Positions 8,999-17,760 of a DNA stretch of 37,102 nt are shown in pieces. Source of the DNA: DATMBL01 sp050735975 (GTDB taxonomy: Bacteria > Desulfobacterota > Binatia > UBA9968); NCBI GenBank assembly GCA_050735975.1, contig JBOHVS010000412.1, forward strand, positions 1 through 37,102. The letters run 5' to 3'. The stretch's first letter is position 1, and every line of letters begins with the position of its first letter. The notes under the pieces were generated by a model that had not been told where the DNA came from, searched no databases, and saw nothing but the letters and a program-made list of their open reading frames with translations. Made by a program: the position numbers and the translations under genes.

Positions 8999-9967
8999 CT
9001 AAGGCATCAACAGAACTTTGCCTGTCGTTTTTCGCCCCTCCAGTTGCCGGTGGGCTTCAGCCGCGTCCCCCAGCGGCAACCTTTGCTCGATTCGCGGCTT
9101 GAGTTTTCCCGACGCGGTCCAGTTGAAAAGATCATTTGCGCGGCGCAGTAATTCCTCGCGATCGCTTGAGTAATGAGCGAGGCTGGGGCGGGTGAAGAAT
9201 AGTGAACCCTTGGCGACGAGCCGGGCTGGGTCAAGCGGTGGAACGGGACCGCTGGACTGGCCAAAGAGAACCATGTAGCCTCTCGGCCGCAAGGAGTCGA
9301 GGCTCTTGTCAAAAGTGGATTGCCCCACTGAGTCGTAAACGACGTGAACGCCGCGTCCGTCCGTAAGCTTTTTCACTTCCGCAACGAAATCAGCCTGCGT
9401 GTAGAGAATCACGTAATCCGCGCCGGTCTCTCTCGCCAGTTGAGCTTTGGCTTCCGTCGAAACGGTGCCGATGACCTTTGCGCCCAAACTCTTGGCGATC
9501 TGAATCAGCAACAATCCCACTCCTCCGGCCGCTGCGTGAACCAAAGCCGTGTCTCCCTCCTGCAAAGGATAGGTGCTGTGAGTGAGGTAATGCGCCGTCA
9601 TGCCTTGCAGCATAAGCGCCGCCGCCTCTCCAAAGGAGACGCTTGCAGGCAACGGCGCCAGTTTCGCTGCAGGGACAATGGCTGACTCGGCGTATGACCC
9701 GGGAACCATCGCGTAGGCGACGCGGTCGCCTTCCTTGATTTCCGTGACGCCCTCACCGAGGGAATCGACGGTGCCGGCGCCTTCCATACCCAGGGTGAAC
9801 GGCGTCTGTAAAGGATACAAGCCAGCGCGCTGATAGACATCGATGTAGTTCAGGCCGATGGCTTCGATCTTAACGCGTGCCTCGCCGGCGTTGGGCTCCG
9901 GAACAGAAATGTCTTCTGTTTTTAACACTTCGGGGCCGCCATACTGATGGACGCGCACTGCTTTCAT
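8999..9967 (-). CDS. NADPH:quinone oxidoreductase, zinc-independent MDR family (QOR/zeta-crystallin type)
   Basis: A 322-residue medium-chain dehydrogenase/reductase that should reduce quinones or enones with NADPH. The QOR-type signature NYIDVYQR is at 40-47, and the Rossmann motif AAAGGVG is at 145-151. The catalytic-zinc Cys/His pattern of alcohol dehydrogenases is absent, which points to the QOR subfamily. The longer frame to 10123 overlaps the preceding gene. I chose the ATG at 9967 because GAAGGAGAG sits just upstream and because homology begins with MKAVRVHQYGG. It follows the metallo-beta-lactamase-fold gene by 20 bases. It is probably read from the long operon, but it is a generic enzyme that may be unrelated to the MoxR/VWA machinery. 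Confidence 0.9.
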   Translation of the reverse strand: MKAVRVHQYGGPEVLKTEDISVPEPNAGEARVKIEAIGLNYIDVYQRAGLYPLQTPFTLGMEGAGTVDSLGEGVTEIKEGDRVAYAMVPGSYAESAIVPAAKLAPLPASVSFGEAAALMLQGMTAHYLTHSTYPLQEGDTALVHAAAGGVGLLLIQIAKSLGAKVIGTVSTEAKAQLARETGADYVILYTQADFVAEVKKLTDGRGVHVVYDSVGQSTFDKSLDSLRPRGYMVLFGQSSGPVPPLDPARLVAKGSLFFTRPSLAHYSSDREELLRRANDLFNWTASGKLKPRIEQRLPLGDAAEAHRQLEGRKTTGKVLLMP

Positions 9968-9987
9968 CGTCTCTCCTTCATTCGTGT

Positions 9988-10785
9988 TCAGCGGCCGTTG
10001 CCTTTCAGCACGACAATCTCGATCGGCTGGGGCAACTGCTGTTTGGACATTTTCAGAACCGGGCCGTTCAACCGCTTCACGCGTGAAAAGCCGCCGATGA
10101 ATTGCTCCGCGCCTCCCTCCCACCAGTAATGCTCGGGAATCGCGATTTTTGGATTGACCTGCTTGGTGACTTCGATCGCTTCTTTGGGGGTGACCGTATA
10201 CATGCCGCCGGCTACGGGCACCAAAAGAATATCGATCTTGCCGAGCAGCTTAAGTTGCGCGGGGGTCAGGGTGTGGCCGAGATCGCCGAGGTGAGCGATG
10301 CAGATTTCATCGACGCGAAAGACAAAAATCGCGTTCTTGCCTCTTTGAAGACCCTGGCTTTTGTCATGATATGCCGGAACCGTATAGACTGAAACATCGC
10401 GGATGGTCGTGTGGACCTTTTGCCAATTCTCTCCGGTTGGCGTGAGGCCATGAAGGACGACGGGATTTCCCCTGGCCATCCAGATATTATTATGGGCTCC
10501 GTGTTGGTGACTCGTTGTGACGATATGCTGATTGTCGGTGGGCCACCGCAGTTCGCTTCGCGAATGCGGGTCGGCCAGAATTCGCGTCCCTTTGGATGAA
10601 GTGATCTGAAATGTAGCGTGGCCGAACCACTCGATTGCCAGCGCCGGACTATGCGCGGCGGCCAAGCGAACCCGTGGCCGCGAGACTACCTCCATCTCGT
10701 GGCAGAAGCTCAGCCCAAGGCGAGGAATGAATAAGAGTGCTGCGAATGTTAGAAATCGCGGCGCCAGGACGTTTAACAGTTTCAT
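9988..10785 (-). CDS. Exported metallo-beta-lactamase-fold protein with altered metal motif
   Basis: A 265-residue protein with an N-terminal Sec signal or anchor (hydrophobic stretch about residues 8-28). A metallo-beta-lactamase-fold domain of the UPF0173/UlaG-like kind follows: EWFGHATFQI at 52-61, ILADPH at 69-74, a metal motif at 93-98, and HLGDLGH further on. The usual H-x-H-x-D-H motif reads H93-Q-H95-G-A97-H98. The codon is GCC where GAC would encode Asp, so one metal ligand or catalytic acid is missing. The start at 10785 was chosen over the upstream ATG at 10899, which lies inside the preceding gene, because it exposes the signal peptide. It lies 29 bases after the VWA gene, consistent with the same operon. 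The substrate is unknown, and it may be catalytically weak or inactive. Confidence 0.78.
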   Translation of the reverse strand: MKLLNVLAPRFLTFAALLFIPRLGLSFCHEMEVVSRPRVRLAAAHSPALAIEWFGHATFQITSSKGTRILADPHSRSELRWPTDNQHIVTTSHQHGAHNNIWMARGNPVVLHGLTPTGENWQKVHTTIRDVSVYTVPAYHDKSQGLQRGKNAIFVFRVDEICIAHLGDLGHTLTPAQLKLLGKIDILLVPVAGGMYTVTPKEAIEVTKQVNPKIAIPEHYWWEGGAEQFIGGFSRVKRLNGPVLKMSKQQLPQPIEIVVLKGNGR

Positions 10786-10814
10786 TCGGGTTTGTTCGCC
10801 TTGCGGACAGAAGA

Positions 10815-13076
10815 CTAGACGAGTCCCCATTTCCGCCTCATCCACCATTCCGTGCTCAGAAGCGCGAGCGCCAGGGAGAATGTCCAGAGCGTGCTCCAAA
10901 GCCGAATCTGGCGTCGCTCGACGATCTGCGACGGCGCGTGGTTATCGAGTCTGGCGGCGATCTTTTCGAGGCTCTTGTCGCTCCATTCATCAATCGCAAA
11001 ATACTCCCCCTGGCTGACCTCGGCGATGCGCTTGAGCAAATCGGTTCGGGGGCGCCCATCATCGGCTTCGCCGAATGGAAACGCAACTGAAAAACTGGAT
11101 CGATCTTTGCCTAGCGTTTTACCGGCCAGACTCGCTTCCGCCTCGATGCGGTAGGAGCCCTCTCGGACCGGCGTGAACTCTCCGCGATACTCGCCCTCTT
11201 CGCTGCCGGCCGTCACCGAAACCAGGCTGGGATCGCCTTCCGGCCCGAACACGCGAAGCTGCACGGCTGCTTCGCGCGTCGGCGTGAAGTCGTCCTTCAA
11301 GACGTGGAGCTTGATAACGACTTTCTCTCCCGGTCTCGCGAGCGGCACGGGTCTGATCTCCACTTGTTCGAATGAAGGTTCCTGCGCCAGCCAGCGCGCT
11401 GCCTGACGAATGAACTTCAAATGGTTTTGCGGCGTTTCGCGATTTCCGACCGCGATAAAATTCCACCGCCATGCATCGTCGCTCATGAGCGCCAAGGTGC
11501 GGCCTTTGCCGAATCGCCCGACCGTGAGCAAGGGCGAGCCGCTCCTGACACCCTCTCCAGACGCCGTAAGAAGAGTCTCGCCGCGGGCGCGATAGATTTG
11601 ATTCAAACCGGTCAATGGCGGCAACTTTGACCAGGCCTCCTCGTTGGCGCGTGGATCCGCGAATAGACGAGTCACTGGGTGCCCCTTGCCTGCGCCAGTC
11701 AGGGTCGCGCGGATCGCGACCTGCGTCTGATAGCTTCCTTTGCCATCCAACTCGACGGGCAGCACCTCTTTCAATGCGCTTTCCGCGTAGCCGCCGTTGT
11801 CAAAAGAGCGCGCCCCGCCCAGCATGGCCAGCCCGCCGCCGTCGCGGACAAAGTCTCTGACCTTTTCCAGATAGACGGGATTGAAATAGGCCCGGTGGGA
11901 AAAGTCATCGAACACCAGGATATCGAAGTTCTTTAACTCCTCGAGAAAAATGTCGTCGATGGGGAAGGGAATCAAACTGAGCTGATTGTCCGGGACATCG
12001 ACGCTGTCGGTCGGGGTACGCAAGAAGACGAAAGAGACGAGGTCGATCAACGGGTCCTGCTTAAGCGCCATGCGCAGGAACCGATAATTCCACGCCGGCG
12101 AACCTGAAAGGGTCAGCACACGAATCTTATCCCGTTGGACGTCAATCTTGAACTCCTTCTGGTTATTCTGCGTGATCTGTTCGCCGGCTTGCTCTGGCAG
12201 AGCGACCGTGAAATTGTGAGTGCCTATCTCTTTCGGCGTAAACCCAAGCGTTATCTTTTGCTCGAAGAAATCTGAAGTGATCTTGATAGTTTGGCTTGTG
12301 ATTAAGTTTCGTCCGCGATTAAAATAAAGGGGAACGCTCCTATCCTTAAGGCCGTGGACTTGAACAATCACGTTCACCTTGAACTCCCGTCCGCGGAAGG
12401 CAAACTCGGGCGCGCGGACCTCGACGATGCGCGCATCCGTGAATCCCTCGGCGACGCCGACCCCGATGGTAAACACAGGCACCGGCAGAGCCGGCGCGCC
12501 ATCGATCTCCTTCTTTTCGCCGTTGGCAATGCCGTCGCTAAATACGATGATGCCGGCTTGCCCGCTATTTTCCTTGGCGGCTGCCTGCACGAGTTCCACC
12601 AGTCGCGTTCCCTGATCTTGAGGCGTTAGATGGGCGATCGACGAGGGCGCGATTGGCTCGAGGCTGGCGCCGAACTTGAACAGCTTGAGATCGTACTCGC
12701 GGCTCAATCGCTGGATGAGCGGGTCGTTGCCCGCTAACAGCTTTTCCTTGACAGACTCGAGACGACTCTTTGACGGGCTCCCATCCGAAGTACCGTCCGC
12801 GCTTACGGGGAACGCCATGCTCTGGGAACTGTCCACGAGTACGGTGAGGGGTCGCCGTAGTTTAGTGACCCGCTTCTCCACTAAAGCAGGACCGAAAAGA
12901 AAGAAAATGAGCAGCGCGTACACAGTTGCTCGCAAGAAGGTAAGAAACGCGCTCTGAAAGGCGCTTAGCCTCCGCCTTAGACCGACAAATTGGTGGACGA
13001 GCAGCGCGACCGTAGCCAAAGCGGCGATCACGATCGCCCATAATGGTATGCCGCTTATGAGATAAAGGTTCTGCAT
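10815..13076 (-). CDS. Membrane VWA protein with GATase1-like domain
   Basis: A 753-residue inner-membrane protein. Two transmembrane segments (about 12-33 and 43-66) precede a von Willebrand factor A domain with a complete-looking DxSxS metal-adhesion start (D82 to S86) and FSDG at 179-182. Beta-rich segments follow, and then a class I glutamine amidotransferase-like region (about 315-440) with FVRDGGGLAMLGG at 409-421 and no nucleophile-elbow Cys. Another beta-sandwich region and a C-terminal transmembrane segment near 722-746 complete it. It resembles the large VWA/putative glutamine amidotransferase proteins found beside MoxR/DUF58 genes. It starts 3 bases after the DUF4159 gene ends, implying translational coupling. 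The likely role is a MoxR client or adaptor in the envelope; its target is unknown. Confidence 0.82.
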   Translation of the reverse strand: MQNLYLISGIPLWAIVIAALATVALLVHQFVGLRRRLSAFQSAFLTFLRATVYALLIFFLFGPALVEKRVTKLRRPLTVLVDSSQSMAFPVSADGTSDGSPSKSRLESVKEKLLAGNDPLIQRLSREYDLKLFKFGASLEPIAPSSIAHLTPQDQGTRLVELVQAAAKENSGQAGIIVFSDGIANGEKKEIDGAPALPVPVFTIGVGVAEGFTDARIVEVRAPEFAFRGREFKVNVIVQVHGLKDRSVPLYFNRGRNLITSQTIKITSDFFEQKITLGFTPKEIGTHNFTVALPEQAGEQITQNNQKEFKIDVQRDKIRVLTLSGSPAWNYRFLRMALKQDPLIDLVSFVFLRTPTDSVDVPDNQLSLIPFPIDDIFLEELKNFDILVFDDFSHRAYFNPVYLEKVRDFVRDGGGLAMLGGARSFDNGGYAESALKEVLPVELDGKGSYQTQVAIRATLTGAGKGHPVTRLFADPRANEEAWSKLPPLTGLNQIYRARGETLLTASGEGVRSGSPLLTVGRFGKGRTLALMSDDAWRWNFIAVGNRETPQNHLKFIRQAARWLAQEPSFEQVEIRPVPLARPGEKVVIKLHVLKDDFTPTREAAVQLRVFGPEGDPSLVSVTAGSEEGEYRGEFTPVREGSYRIEAEASLAGKTLGKDRSSFSVAFPFGEADDGRPRTDLLKRIAEVSQGEYFAIDEWSDKSLEKIAARLDNHAPSQIVERRQIRLWSTLWTFSLALALLSTEWWMRRKWGLV

Positions 13077-13079
13077 GAC

Positions 13080-13850
13080 TTACCGAGTGAGCCGCTTACG
13101 GATAAACGGCACATGAATCAAATCTTCTTTGTAGTTCTCGGTCATCGCGTACAGAATCAGATTGATGCCCAAGTGAAACGCGTCCCTTCTCTGTTCTTCG
13201 CCGCCGGGCGTGCAGCTATTGGTCCATTTGCCCAGTTGGTCTCGTTCCCAGGCGCCGCCTAGATTATTTTGGCAGTAAATTACGGGAGTCGAATTGCCCA
13301 CGTTGATTCCTTCGAGGTTTGGGCTCGCAATCCGCACGCCGCCGATGCGTCGCAGAAGATAATAGCTGCGCAGCGCAGCATGGCCCGCCGGCAGCCGCTT
13401 GAAAGCGTTTCCCGGGAACACCCGCTGCATCTCTCGGCGCAACGCCTTGTCGAAGCCGTAGCCTGGCTGGCCTAAGGCGTCATCGATGAGCAAGAACCCG
13501 CCGTAAGAGAGGAAACGCCGCAGGTTTTCGACTTCTTCAGGGGTGAAGGGTTCAAATTCGTATTTTCCGGTGATATAGAGAAACGGGAAATTGAACAGAT
13601 CCTGATCCGTTAGCGTGACTTCGTGCCTAACCCCTGCCGCGTCGACGCTGGTGCGCACTACCAGCTCTTCCATCAATGGGGTAATCGCCAGCGGATGGGG
13701 ATTCCAGTCGCCGCCGCGATATCTGACTTGCGCGAAGACAAACTGGATCGGGCGCTTTTCTTTCGGATGACTCGCTTCGGCACGTTGAGGCAGCAGCGGG
13801 GTTGCCATTAGAGCGTGCGAAAGAACTCGGATGAAAGTTCGCCGATTCAT
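13080..13850 (-). CDS. DUF4159 protein with Tat signal
   Basis: A 256-residue protein. The N-terminus MNRRTFIRVLSHALMATPLL carries a twin-arginine motif (RRTFIR) followed by a hydrophobic stretch, so export by the Tat pathway is expected. The mature part is a DUF4159 domain: FAQVRYRGGDWNP at about 39-51, LYITGKYEFEPF, and FLSYGGFLLIDD at 113-124, an arrangement like a glutamine amidotransferase fold without the catalytic Cys. DUF4159 genes are typical neighbours of MoxR, DUF58 and VWA genes. It lies 58 bases after the BatA-type gene and 3 bases before the next VWA gene. The biochemical function of the family is not known to me. Confidence 0.85.
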   Translation of the reverse strand: MNRRTFIRVLSHALMATPLLPQRAEASHPKEKRPIQFVFAQVRYRGGDWNPHPLAITPLMEELVVRTSVDAAGVRHEVTLTDQDLFNFPFLYITGKYEFEPFTPEEVENLRRFLSYGGFLLIDDALGQPGYGFDKALRREMQRVFPGNAFKRLPAGHAALRSYYLLRRIGGVRIASPNLEGINVGNSTPVIYCQNNLGGAWERDQLGKWTNSCTPGGEEQRRDAFHLGINLILYAMTENYKEDLIHVPFIRKRLTR

Positions 13851-13908
13851 AGCTTTATCCCGAATGATTTACAGTCAACACAGCACGTGACCGCCGCGAT
13901 CTTTGCGG

Positions 13909-16014
13909 TTAGATACGCTGCGCGATCCAACCCTCCAAGAGCAATGTAACTATAAGAAAAGCCAAGAGCGGCAGAGCGAGATCCATTCGCTTCCCGCCTT
14001 TCTCCAGGGCCTCAATAGGAATAACCTCTGCCGGGATCGGCTTGAGCTTTGCTTGCAGTTCTCTCTCGCCGATCTCATCCAGCCGCGATTCCAAAAACGG
14101 CGGGTTGACGGCATAAAGACGCGGGACGGCTTCCTCTTCCGGCGCCGGGGTCAGGGAAAGACGATAAATCCCCGCCTGATCATGATCGTCAAACGCGGCC
14201 TGCACGCGATTCTTGTCGGCCGTCACCGTCATCTCCGCTGGCCGCTTGTCGGGCTTGGTGATCTTTATTGTTTTGCCGACGTAGCTAGGCGGCACACGGA
14301 GAGTCTTCGTCTCCCCCACGGAAATACCTGGGTCGAAAGAGCCGCGCTTCCCACCGGCAAGATAGCTCGTCAACGACTGCACCAAAGGCAGATACGCAGT
14401 TTTGAGCGGCAAATCGCTCCAGTCTCGATCCGCCGTCGTCGATAAAAACATGACGCGTCCCTCGCCTACTCTACGCTCCACGAGTAAAGGGTCGCCATTG
14501 GTCAACGAAATCAACGCAGATTTTCCCGGTGCGGCCATGCGGTAATACCCCCATATCCGGGCCGACATGATCGATTCCCGCAGGATGGGATCGGCAAGAT
14601 TTTTGAGGCTCGGGTGGCTCAGGTCCAGTTTGCCGATCTTTTCGCCCGAGGCTTCCGTGCTCAATTTTCTTTCGCGAATCTGCGCCGGCAAGACCGGGGG
14701 CGATGATTGGAAAAGTCTCAAGTTGTACTGTTCCGGTTGCAGGCGATCGCCGCCGAAAATAAGCAGCCCGCCCCCCTGGCGGAGGAAATTCTGGAGTTTT
14801 GGGACGAAGGCATCCGGAATCGCAGAAACATTGCTGAGCATCACCACCTGAGAGGAATCCAAAGACGCGGCGCCGAGCCCATCGGCAATGGATACTGCCG
14901 GGAGAAACAGCGACGAATCGCGTTCACCGGCCGGGTTAAGAGCGCGAGAAAGAAAGAAAGTCTCACTTTGCACCAGCGATGTTTGGGGATCGCCGTCGAC
15001 AAGGAGAACCTTAAGTTTGTCCTGGACTTCGAACGTAAAGTGCGCAGTAGGATTTCCTGCGAGGCCGTCTTTTTTCAAGGTTATCCGACCAAAATGAGCC
15101 CCGGCTTGAGCGAGAGCAACCTGAAAGCTCACGGTCGTTTCCGCTTTGGGAGCAACGGAGGCGAGCTTCTGCTCTTTGTTCTGCCCGTTGAGACTTAGCT
15201 GCAACAGCAAATCTTTAATCTCTTGGTTCCCGAAATTGGCGACCACGGCTTCCAGGTTCACCGGCAGCCCGACCCCGACTCCTTGGCCGGTCAGCCGGAC
15301 CTCTTTGATGGCGCCATTGAGCGGCTGTTCTTTGCGCCCGACGCGGATGATTCGAATCGGAATAGATGGATCGTATTGTTTTAGGTTGGCGATGCTGAAC
15401 TGATCCCAGCCGGTTAAACCCATGTCGGTAATCAACCGAATCTCTTTTTGTCCTGCCGGCTCACTAAGAAGCTCGTAGGCCTTATTGAGAGCGGCGGTGA
15501 TATTGGACGTGCCGTCGGCGAGTTCGATGCCGTCCAACTCTCTCACTAAGACCTGCTTTTCGCCTTTGAGTCTGAACGGTTCCCTGTCGCTCAGGGTCGT
15601 CGGGATAATCACAGCTCGGTCGCCCTCGCTGAGCGAGTTGATTAAAAGGCGCGCCCCTTCCTTGGCTTGCTTAAAACCGTTGCCGTCACCGCTCCAGGTC
15701 ATGCTCAGGGAGTTGTCCAGCAGAACAACCAACGACACCTGGCCGCCGCTGGCAAACAGTCCGGAGCCCAGTTGAAAAATCGGGTTGGCGAGAAGCAATG
15801 CCAGCAAGATCACGGCGGCGGTTCTTAACGCCAGCAGCAGCCAATGGCGCAGACGATAGCTGCGAGAGATCCGTTTTTGGGACAACAGAACAAACCGAAC
15901 TGCGGGAAAACGGATTCGCTTCAATTTGCGCCGGTTCAGGAGATGTATCAGCAGCGGCAGTGCAGCTGCCGCCAGACCGTAGAGATAAATCGGATAGAGA
16001 AAAAAAACCGACAT
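13909..16014 (-). CDS. BatA-type membrane VWA protein with GATase1-like domain
   Basis: A 701-residue inner-membrane protein. Residues 1-80 form the BatA N-terminal double-transmembrane module, with HLLNRRK and a basic region between two hydrophobic helices (about 4-24 and 57-78). A VWA domain follows, with D100-N-S-L-S104 as the metal-adhesion motif. A beta-sandwich segment precedes a GATase1-like domain (about 334-530, with FLRQGGGLLIFGG at 410-422), and the protein ends in one more transmembrane helix. It follows the DUF58 gene by 7 bases. Bat proteins were named in Bacteroides aerotolerance operons and often function with MoxR ATPases. The present architecture is larger than classic BatA (about 330 residues) because of the added domains. 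Confidence 0.85.
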   Translation of the reverse strand: MSVFFLYPIYLYGLAAAALPLLIHLLNRRKLKRIRFPAVRFVLLSQKRISRSYRLRHWLLLALRTAAVILLALLLANPIFQLGSGLFASGGQVSLVVLLDNSLSMTWSGDGNGFKQAKEGARLLINSLSEGDRAVIIPTTLSDREPFRLKGEKQVLVRELDGIELADGTSNITAALNKAYELLSEPAGQKEIRLITDMGLTGWDQFSIANLKQYDPSIPIRIIRVGRKEQPLNGAIKEVRLTGQGVGVGLPVNLEAVVANFGNQEIKDLLLQLSLNGQNKEQKLASVAPKAETTVSFQVALAQAGAHFGRITLKKDGLAGNPTAHFTFEVQDKLKVLLVDGDPQTSLVQSETFFLSRALNPAGERDSSLFLPAVSIADGLGAASLDSSQVVMLSNVSAIPDAFVPKLQNFLRQGGGLLIFGGDRLQPEQYNLRLFQSSPPVLPAQIRERKLSTEASGEKIGKLDLSHPSLKNLADPILRESIMSARIWGYYRMAAPGKSALISLTNGDPLLVERRVGEGRVMFLSTTADRDWSDLPLKTAYLPLVQSLTSYLAGGKRGSFDPGISVGETKTLRVPPSYVGKTIKITKPDKRPAEMTVTADKNRVQAAFDDHDQAGIYRLSLTPAPEEEAVPRLYAVNPPFLESRLDEIGERELQAKLKPIPAEVIPIEALEKGGKRMDLALPLLAFLIVTLLLEGWIAQRI

Positions 16015-16021
16015 CGGGAGA

Positions 16022-16912
16022 TCAACCCCTCCAGCTCAAATAGCTCGCCAAAGCTCGGTCCAATGGGGTTGTCGTCGACAACAGCTGGTAATCGATCGCA
16101 CTATCGTGGCATTGTTTGCGCATCTGTCCGGTGAATTCGTCGATGACTTGGCGGTAGGTTTGACGGATGGCTTTGGGATCGGCGACGACTTTTAAATTCG
16201 CCTCTTCCAGATCTTCGAAGAGAATATTGCCGTCGAAAGGGAGATCGATCTCAGCTTGGTCCAGAAGGTGAAAGACGATAACGTCATTGCCTTTGTAGCG
16301 GAAAAGCCGGAGTCCCTTGAGAATCGCTTCCGGCTCGTCGATAAGATCCGACACGAGAATCACCATGCCGCGCCGTTTGATCTGGCCTGCGATCTCCTCG
16401 AGGATCCTGCCGACGTTCGTCTCCCCCGCCGGCCGGCGGTTCTCGAGCGCCTGCAGAATCTGGGTCAGGTAGTCCCGCTTGGCCTTCGGCGGAATGAATT
16501 GTTCGATGCGATTCGAGAAGGTGACGAGACCCGCCGCGTCCTGTTGCTTCAGGATTAGATAGGCAAGGCAGGCCGTCAAGGTGCAGCCGTAATCGAACTT
16601 AGTGATGCCATTGGAGGCGTAATCCATCGAAGCGCTGGTGTCGAGCAGCAGATAAGCGCGGAGATTGGTTTCGTCCTCGTATTCTTTGATGAAGTAGCGG
16701 TCGAATTTGCCGAGCGCTTTCCAGTCGATCCGCCGGATTTCGTCGCCCGGCGAATACTCACGGTGTTCCTCGAATTCGACGCTGAAGCCCTTTGATCGGC
16801 TCCGGTGGACGCCCGACATAATGCCTTCGACCACCCAGCGGGCCCGCAGGTAAAGATTCGAAATACCGGCGAGGACCGCGGGGTCGAAGTAATTTTTTTC
16901 TCCGCTGGCCAT
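16022..16912 (-). CDS. DUF58 domain protein (MoxR partner)
   Basis: A 296-residue cytoplasmic-looking protein of the DUF58 family. The signature is complete: G42-F-S-V-E-F, H50, then REYSPGDEIRRIDW at 51-64. A VWA-like fold with DTSASM at 91-96 follows, and LVSDLIDEPE lies further on. DUF58 proteins are encoded next to MoxR ATPases in most bacteria and are thought to act as their partners. Here the usual adjacency is broken: moxR ends 923 bases upstream, with an unknown gene and two repeat hairpins between them. A candidate internal promoter lies at 16967-16994. The Shine-Dalgarno sequence is weak. The BatA gene follows by 7 bases. Confidence 0.9.
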   Translation of the reverse strand: MASGEKNYFDPAVLAGISNLYLRARWVVEGIMSGVHRSRSKGFSVEFEEHREYSPGDEIRRIDWKALGKFDRYFIKEYEDETNLRAYLLLDTSASMDYASNGITKFDYGCTLTACLAYLILKQQDAAGLVTFSNRIEQFIPPKAKRDYLTQILQALENRRPAGETNVGRILEEIAGQIKRRGMVILVSDLIDEPEAILKGLRLFRYKGNDVIVFHLLDQAEIDLPFDGNILFEDLEEANLKVVADPKAIRQTYRQVIDEFTGQMRKQCHDSAIDYQLLSTTTPLDRALASYLSWRG

Positions 16913-16966
16913 TGCTAGAAACGCAGAATGATTAATTGGTCAGTTTAACGTACGTTGACGTTCCTC

Positions 16967-16994
16967 AGTATAAACATATGGCAGGCTGATCAAA
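16967..16994 (-). promoter_or_regulatory. Candidate internal promoter before the DUF58 gene
   Basis: On the minus strand, TTTGAT (16994-16989), a 16-base spacer and TATACT (16972-16967) give a start near 16960 and a leader of about 48 bases. It would let the downstream half of the cluster be expressed independently of moxR and the inserted gene. Consensus match only. Confidence 0.4.
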
Positions 16995-17025
16995 AAGGTT
17001 CAGATGCGAGGCGCGCGATCTTCCG

Positions 17026-17086
17026 AAGGCTGAGGCTAAGGCTTAGGCTTAGATCGAACCAAGCCTTAACCTGAACCTCAACCTGC
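17026..17086. repeat. Hexamer-period inverted repeat, copy A
   Basis: The left arm (17032-17050, GGCTNA-type units) and the right arm (17061-17079, AACCTN-type units) pair at 15 of 19 positions around a 10-base loop. The right side reads AACCTG AACCTC AACCTG, a 6-nt period. It lies downstream of the unknown gene and upstream of the DUF58 gene. It is related to copies at 17761, 26803 and 34088. Confidence 0.7.
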
Positions 17087-17149
17087 TTGAAAAGCGAGGT
17101 GATCGAGCGCAACAAAGCAGATGGGCCTTTTTCACCAGCCTGGTAAACG

Positions 17150-17671
17150 TTACCACCACCGTTTGAGATAATCTAGCCACGCTCCAAAGCCCTTGTTGCG
17201 GCCTCCGTAGGTGGGATTTTCGAGCTGTTCCTCGAGGTAGGCGATGGTCTTCCGGTCCGCGTTGAGGTCAATTAAAACCTGACGTTGAAATATCAGACAT
17301 TTTTTCTCGGCGTCGGTTCCCGTCCACGTATCGGCGTCGGGCTGTCTGCCGCCGTTCGCGCTCGTGGCTTCATGATAGAGCTTGGAATGGTAAGCATCGT
17401 GGGCAATGGCTCCCGCATACCATAAAATCGAATGCTTCCAGGTGGGTCGGCCAACGGCAAACGTGGGCCGCTTTGCCCAGGCTCTCATGCCGCTTCTCGC
17501 GCCCTGTTTGATCAGCGCTATGTGCTCCCGGACGATCTCGAAGCACGATAGGGAACTTAGCAGCCGGAGCGCTTCCAAGGTACGGGCGCAAAACTCTCGG
17601 TCGCCGAGTATTTCGATATCGCCGACGCTTGCAGAATTTCGACGACGAAAGACTGTAGATGTGATTGACAA
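17150..17671 (-). CDS. Unknown protein with HDAYH motif, inserted between moxR and the DUF58 gene
   Basis: A 173-residue protein that I do not recognise. Residues 1-60 are plain, without a signal peptide. The C-terminal two thirds contain WYAGAIAHDAYHSKLYH (84-100) and, about 27 residues after the second His, E122 in TDAEKKCLIFQ. The spacing recalls a gluzincin metallopeptidase (HExxH ... E), but the catalytic Glu position is Asp92, so this may be an inactive or non-peptidase metal site. The region is rich in Trp and Tyr and ends in YLKRWW. The gene lies in a 923-base gap between moxR and the DUF58 gene, bordered on both sides by the hexamer repeats (17026-17086 and 17761-17818), as if acquired between them. 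It could be a real gene of the system or unrelated cargo. Confidence 0.6.
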   Translation of the reverse strand: MSITSTVFRRRNSASVGDIEILGDREFCARTLEALRLLSSLSCFEIVREHIALIKQGARSGMRAWAKRPTFAVGRPTWKHSILWYAGAIAHDAYHSKLYHEATSANGGRQPDADTWTGTDAEKKCLIFQRQVLIDLNADRKTIAYLEEQLENPTYGGRNKGFGAWLDYLKRWW

Positions 17672-17760
17672 CTGCGACTTTATAGCGGCACTCAGAATGA
17701 ACCCCTTGCCACGTGCCTTCGCACCGTCGTGGCTCAGCGGCTTACCGCCAAGAGGTTTAG

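Noticed and set aside
17026..17086. Repeat units resembling a CRISPR array or telomere
   Set aside because: The units are 6 bases, imperfect and contiguous, with no spacers and no cas genes. They form hairpins rather than an array.
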